This document shows, in pieces, positions 60,503 through 64,000 of a stretch of 64,000 nt of DNA. Under the pieces are notes generated by a model. That model was not told the origin of the DNA. It worked only from the letters and a program-made list of their open reading frames with translations, and made no database searches. This stretch comes from an uncultured Pelagibacteraceae bacterium. GTDB lineage: Bacteria; Pseudomonadota; Alphaproteobacteria; Pelagibacterales; Pelagibacteraceae. How positions within the stretch are numbered: position 1 is the stretch's first letter; every line of letters starts with the position of its first letter. The position numbers were made by a program, and so were the translations under genes. The DNA is taken from positions 154,501 through 218,500 of the forward strand of contig CACMHW010000001.1 in NCBI GenBank assembly GCA_902613545.1, written 5' to 3'.

Positions 60503-61903
60503 TTAAAAATGAATTGGTCTTTTATCAACAGCTAAAGCTGCTTCTTTTATTGCTTCAGTGTGTGTGGGATGAGCATGGCATGTTCTTGCAATATCTTCAG
60601 CGCTTGCACCAAATTCCATTGCTAAGGCCATTTCTGCAATCATATTTCCACAATGTGGGCCAATTATATGTACACCCAAAACCTTGTCAGTTTTACCATC
60701 GGCCAGAATCTTTACAAAACCGTCTGTTTCATTATTAACTTTCGCCCTAGAGTTTGCCATAAAGGGGAATTTTCCTACTTTATAAGATCTATTTTCTTCT
60801 TTTAATTGTTCTTCAGTCTTTCCGACGGTTGCAACTTCTGGCGAAGTATAAATAACTCCTGGAATTACATCATAATTTACATGGCCTGCTTGTCCAGCTA
60901 AAATTTCTGCAACTGCAATTCCCTCTTCCTCAGCTTTATGCGCTAACATAGGTCCTTTAATTACATCTCCTATAGCATAAATATTTTTCACTGATGTTTG
61001 TAACTTATCATTAACTTCGATTCTCCCTTTGTTATCTTTTTTGACACCTAATTTTGTTAAATTTAAACCTTCTGTGTAAGGTTTTCGGCCAACAGAAACC
61101 AATACTTTGTCAAATTCATCTTTTTCATTTTTTGAATTTTTAATATCTGTATAATTTATAGATACAATATTGCCATTATTTTTTAATGAATTTACTTTAG
61201 ATCCCATTTTAAAATTGATGCCTTGTTTTGTTAGAATTTTTTTAAATTCATTAGATATTTCTCTATCCATACCTGGTGTTATGTATTCTAGGTATTCAAA
61301 AACTGTAACTTTAGAACCTAGTCTAGACCAAACTGAACCCATTTCTAAACCAATATATCCGCCACCTATAATTGCTAACTTTTTTGGGACTTGTTTAAGT
61401 GATAGTGCTCCAGTGGAAGAAATAATATTTTTTTCATCAATATCTATACCGGGTAAAGATGCTACTTCAGAACCAGTGGCAATTACGATATTTTTTGCCT
61501 TATAATTACTTTTTTTATTATTTTCATAAACTACTATATCATTTTTTGAAAAGAGAACGCCTTTGCCTTTGATATATGTAACATTGTTTTTTTTGAATAA
61601 AAACTCAACACCTTTTGTAAGAACTTTAATTGATTTATTCTTATTAGACATCATTTTTTCAATATTAAGTTTGATGCCCTCGATCTCTATACCCTGCTGA
61701 TTAAAATCTTTTTTTGCCTTATGAAAATTTTCAGATAAATTTAACAAACTTTTTGAGGGAATACATCCAACATTTAAACAAGTACCTCCTAGTGCTCCTC
61801 TGGACTCAACACAAGCAGTTTTTAACCCTAACTGTGCTGCCCGAATTGCACAAACATATCCTCCAGGTCCTCCACCAATTACTACTAAGTCAAAATTACT
61901 CAT
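60503..61903 (-). CDS. lpdA: Dihydrolipoamide dehydrogenase (E3)
   Basis: Reoxidises dihydrolipoyl groups with NAD. The 466-residue flavoprotein starts FDLVVIGGGPGGYVCAIRAA, with the redox pair in GGTCLNVGCIPSK near 40-52, the NAD motif LAIIGGGYIGLEMG, and the C-terminal catalytic HAHPTHTE near 445-452. It follows sucB by one base. Being the only E3 in the window it probably serves both 2-oxoglutarate and pyruvate dehydrogenases. Confidence 0.96.
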   Translation of the reverse strand: MSNFDLVVIGGGPGGYVCAIRAAQLGLKTACVESRGALGGTCLNVGCIPSKSLLNLSENFHKAKKDFNQQGIEIEGIKLNIEKMMSNKNKSIKVLTKGVEFLFKKNNVTYIKGKGVLFSKNDIVVYENNKKSNYKAKNIVIATGSEVASLPGIDIDEKNIISSTGALSLKQVPKKLAIIGGGYIGLEMGSVWSRLGSKVTVFEYLEYITPGMDREISNEFKKILTKQGINFKMGSKVNSLKNNGNIVSINYTDIKNSKNEKDEFDKVLVSVGRKPYTEGLNLTKLGVKKDNKGRIEVNDKLQTSVKNIYAIGDVIKGPMLAHKAEEEGIAVAEILAGQAGHVNYDVIPGVIYTSPEVATVGKTEEQLKEENRSYKVGKFPFMANSRAKVNNETDGFVKILADGKTDKVLGVHIIGPHCGNMIAEMALAMEFGASAEDIARTCHAHPTHTEAIKEAALAVDKRPIHF

Positions 61904-61904
61904 T

Positions 61905-63245
61905 TTAAATATCTAAAAATAATCTCTTGGGTTGTTCTAAAGACTCTTTAATAATTTTTAAAAAAGAAACTGCTTCTTTACCGTCAATTATTCTGTGGTC
62001 ATAAGATAAAGCTAAAAACATAACAGGCCTTATTTCAACATTGCTGTTTACAGCTATTGGTCTTTGAACAATATTATGCATTCCAAGCACTGCAGATTGA
62101 GGTGGATTTAAAATAGGCGTAGATAACATAGATCCATAAATTCCACCATTAGTAATTGTGAATGTACCACCTTGTAAATCTTCTATAGTAATCTTACTAT
62201 CTCTTGCTTTTTGTCCGAGTTCACTAATATTTTTTTCAATATCAGCAAAAGACATTTCATCTGTTTGTCTTAAAACTGGAACTACCAAACCTCTATCAGT
62301 TCCTACAGCAATGCTTATATTATAATAATTTTTGTAAACTATTTCCTCACCTTGAATTTCTGCGTTAATTGAAGGAAAATTTTTTAATCCTATTACACAT
62401 GCTTTTACAAAAAAAGACATAAACCCAAGTTTTACTCCATAACTTTTTAAAAATTCATCTTTGTATTGATTTCTCATTGATATCACTTCGCTCATATCCA
62501 CTTCATTAAATGTCGTTAGCATTGCAGCATTTTCTTGGGCCTCTTTAAGTCTTTTAGCAATCGTTAACCTCAATCTTGTCATTCTAACTCTTTCCTCTGG
62601 ACCATATTTTATTTTTCTTTCAGCTGGAGAAGGTTTAGAACCCATTAAACTCATAATGTCTTCTTTTAAAATCAATCCATTTTTTCCAGTCCCTTCAATT
62701 TTATTTATATCTACATTTGCTTCGTTTGCCATTTTACGAGCAGCCGGAGAAATCTGGGTTTCTTTTTTTGCTGGAATGGTTTTTTTTGCTTTTACTTCTT
62801 GATGTGCTTCCTCTAATATTAGTGGTTCTTCATCCGTTTCTATACTTTCGTTATCCAATTTTAAAATAGGTTCATCGATTTGTGGTTTGTTGATTTTTTT
62901 TGAAATCTTTTTTTCTTTTTTTTCTTCAAATAGTTTTATATTTTTACTTTTATCTTTTTTGGGCGGGCTATAAGTTTTAATTTCTTTTGGAATATTTTCT
63001 TGCTTGGTATTATTGCTAATTGTACCTAATAACGAACCCACGTTTACAGTTTCTCCTTCTTTAACGGCGATGCTTCCTAAAAATCCGTTTATTGGTGCTG
63101 GAACCTCAACATTTACTTTATCTGTCTCTAGTTCAACTACTGGTTCGTCTGCGATTACTTTATCGCCCTGTGATTTTAACCACTTAGAAACTGTTGCTTC
63201 AGTAACTGACTCACCCAATGATGGAACTGTAATTTTTTCTGACAT
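61905..63245 (-). CDS. sucB: 2-oxoglutarate dehydrogenase E2 (dihydrolipoamide succinyltransferase)
   Basis: Transfers succinyl to CoA and forms the complex core. The 446-residue chain has one lipoyl domain (Lys43 in [13 protein letters not shown]), a long Lys/Glu/Pro linker (about 85-158), a binding domain beginning [14 protein letters not shown] near 166 and the catalytic [13 protein letters not shown] near 418-430. It starts directly after the sucA stop. Confidence 0.96.
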   Translation of the reverse strand: MSEKITVPSLGESVTEATVSKWLKSQGDKVIADEPVVELETDKVNVEVPAPINGFLGSIAVKEGETVNVGSLLGTISNNTKQENIPKEIKTYSPPKKDKSKNIKLFEEKKEKKISKKINKPQIDEPILKLDNESIETDEEPLILEEAHQEVKAKKTIPAKKETQISPAARKMANEANVDINKIEGTGKNGLILKEDIMSLMGSKPSPAERKIKYGPEERVRMTRLRLTIAKRLKEAQENAAMLTTFNEVDMSEVISMRNQYKDEFLKSYGVKLGFMSFFVKACVIGLKNFPSINAEIQGEEIVYKNYYNISIAVGTDRGLVVPVLRQTDEMSFADIEKNISELGQKARDSKITIEDLQGGTFTITNGGIYGSMLSTPILNPPQSAVLGMHNIVQRPIAVNSNVEIRPVMFLALSYDHRIIDGKEAVSFLKIIKESLEQPKRLFLDI

Positions 63246-64000
63246 TTAATCTTTTAGTATCTTTTCTAATATTTCTTTTTGTTGTGCAAGATGTTTATTA
63301 GCATTTCCAGTCGCAGTGGAAGAAGAAGCCTTTCTTCCTACATATTTTACGTTGATATCTTTAAAATTTATTATTTCTAGGGTTCTTTCAATATAATTTC
63401 TTACAGTATTCCATGCACCCATATTTTTAGGTTCTTCTTGACACCAAATAAACTCTGCATTTTTATATCTTTTTAAAACATTGGCTAAAGTTTTTGCTGG
63501 AAAAGGATATAGTTGCTCTAATCGTACAAAAATTACTTTGTCTTTTTTATTTTTTTCTCTTGCCTCTACTAAATCATAGTATATTTTTCCTGAACACATT
63601 ACTACTTTTTTGATTTTACTATCTTTTTTAAGAGAAATAAGTTTGTTTTCTTTTTTATAAGCGTCGTCCTCTAAAACTCTGTGAAATGAACTTCTAGATG
63701 TAAATTCTGAAATATTTGAAATACATCTTTTATGTCTCAATAAAGATTTCGGTGTCATTATTATCAATGGTTTTCTGAACTCTCTATGCATTTGTCTTCT
63801 TAAGACGTGAAAATAGTTAGATGGGGTTGTGCAATTAACTACTTGTATGTTTTCACCAGCACAAAGTTGAAGGAATCGTTCTAGTCTTGCGGATGAATGT
63901 TCAGGTCCTTGTCCCTCATAACCATGCGGAAGTAATAGGACCAGACCACTAGCTCTTCCCCATTTAGACTCTGAGGATGTAATAAATTGGTCTATTATAA
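63246..64000 (-). CDS. sucA: 2-oxoglutarate dehydrogenase E1, C-terminal part, cut by window edge
   Basis: Decarboxylates 2-oxoglutarate with thiamine diphosphate. Only the last 251 codons or so are present, and the reading frame stays open to the window edge. I translated from the edge: IIDQFITSSESKWGRASGLV, then LLPHGYEGQGPEHSSARLER and CTTPSNYFHVLRRQ, followed by the C-terminal KVVMCSGKIYYDL and VRLEQLYPFP. These match the transketolase-like end of SucA. The start codon and the N-terminal two-thirds lie beyond 64000. Confidence 0.95.
   Translation of the reverse strand, partial: IIDQFITSSESKWGRASGLVLLLPHGYEGQGPEHSSARLERFLQLCAGENIQVVNCTTPSNYFHVLRRQMHREFRKPLIIMTPKSLLRHKRCISNISEFTSRSSFHRVLEDDAYKKENKLISLKKDSKIKKVVMCSGKIYYDLVEAREKNKKDKVIFVRLEQLYPFPAKTLANVLKRYKNAEFIWCQEEPKNMGAWNTVRNYIERTLEIINFKDINVKYVGRKASSSTATGNANKHLAQQKEILEKILKD

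Overview
The window looks like a chromosome segment of a streamlined marine alphaproteobacterium of the SAR11 clade (Candidatus Pelagibacter or a close relative). This rests on the very A+T-rich sequence, 1-10 bp or overlapping gene junctions, tiny spacers, lysine/isoleucine/asparagine-rich proteins, a SAM-II riboswitch before metX, a fused TRAP-TAXI transporter, and alphaproteobacterial gene orders (sucA-sucB-lpd, atpHAGDC, argH-lptM-lysA, metX-metW, rplU-rpmA-obgE-proB-proA-nadD-rsfS-ctpA-rppH). No gene-free stretch exceeds 300 bases; the longest are the aceE leader (14393-14659, 267 bases) and the spacer at 31294-31503 (210 bases). I see no IS element, prophage, CRISPR array or rRNA.

Layout. 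1-2247: gltB (cut by the window edge) and gltD for ammonium assimilation, on the minus strand. 2418-8782: a cell-surface block with uppP, a family 2 glycosyltransferase, two CDP-paratose-2-epimerase-like sugar epimerases, a GT-C type membrane glycosyltransferase, tRNA-Arg(ACG) and an O-antigen-ligase/polymerase-like protein; it resembles a variable surface-polysaccharide island. 8801-14392: acetyl-CoA acetyltransferase, an unknown protein, a histone-deacetylase-like amidohydrolase, a secreted heparin-lyase-like protein and acetoacetyl-CoA synthetase. 14660-18939: pyruvate dehydrogenase aceE (with an unusual N-terminal lipoyl domain) and aceF. 18963-22369: DMT exporter, hotdog thioesterase, a secreted FG-GAP/UnbV protein and a secreted cysteine-rich unknown. 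22411-27131: TRAP-TAXI transporter and an aminotransferase. 27289-31293: SUV3-like RNA helicase, TerB-like protein, 7Fe ferredoxin, CarD regulator and a 23-residue polybasic peptide gene. 31504-38493: acyl-CoA ligase, tRNA-Leu(CAA), BASS-type transporter, tandem winged-helix protein, YqaA/DedA, DsbB, Coq7, HNH nuclease, esterase and HIG1-like protein. 38490-46: TlpA-like thioredoxin, argH-lptM-lysA-plsC, tyrA-hisC, then riboswitch-controlled metX-metW followed by gloB. 47169-53685: a long housekeeping run. 53675-64000 (minus strand): the F1 ATP synthase operon, priA, lpd, sucB and the 3' end of sucA.

How the genes connect. Central carbon genes dominate: pyruvate dehydrogenase E1/E2 and 2-oxoglutarate dehydrogenase E1/E2 lie in two separate clusters, but the window holds only one E3 (lpd, with sucAB), which probably serves both complexes. 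Acetoacetyl-CoA synthetase plus thiolase would turn acetoacetate into two acetyl-CoA. The MetX/MetW methionine branch is controlled by a SAM-II aptamer followed directly by an intrinsic terminator.

The most interesting items are the lipoyl-domain fusion on AceE, the SAM-II plus terminator arrangement, the polybasic micro-protein encoded tail-to-tail with a CarD that itself has a lysine-rich tail, the paired epimerases of which one has Phe at the catalytic Tyr position, and several short genes easily missed by gene callers (40427-40537, 31222-31293, 3171-3248). I found no convincing entirely new multi-gene system.
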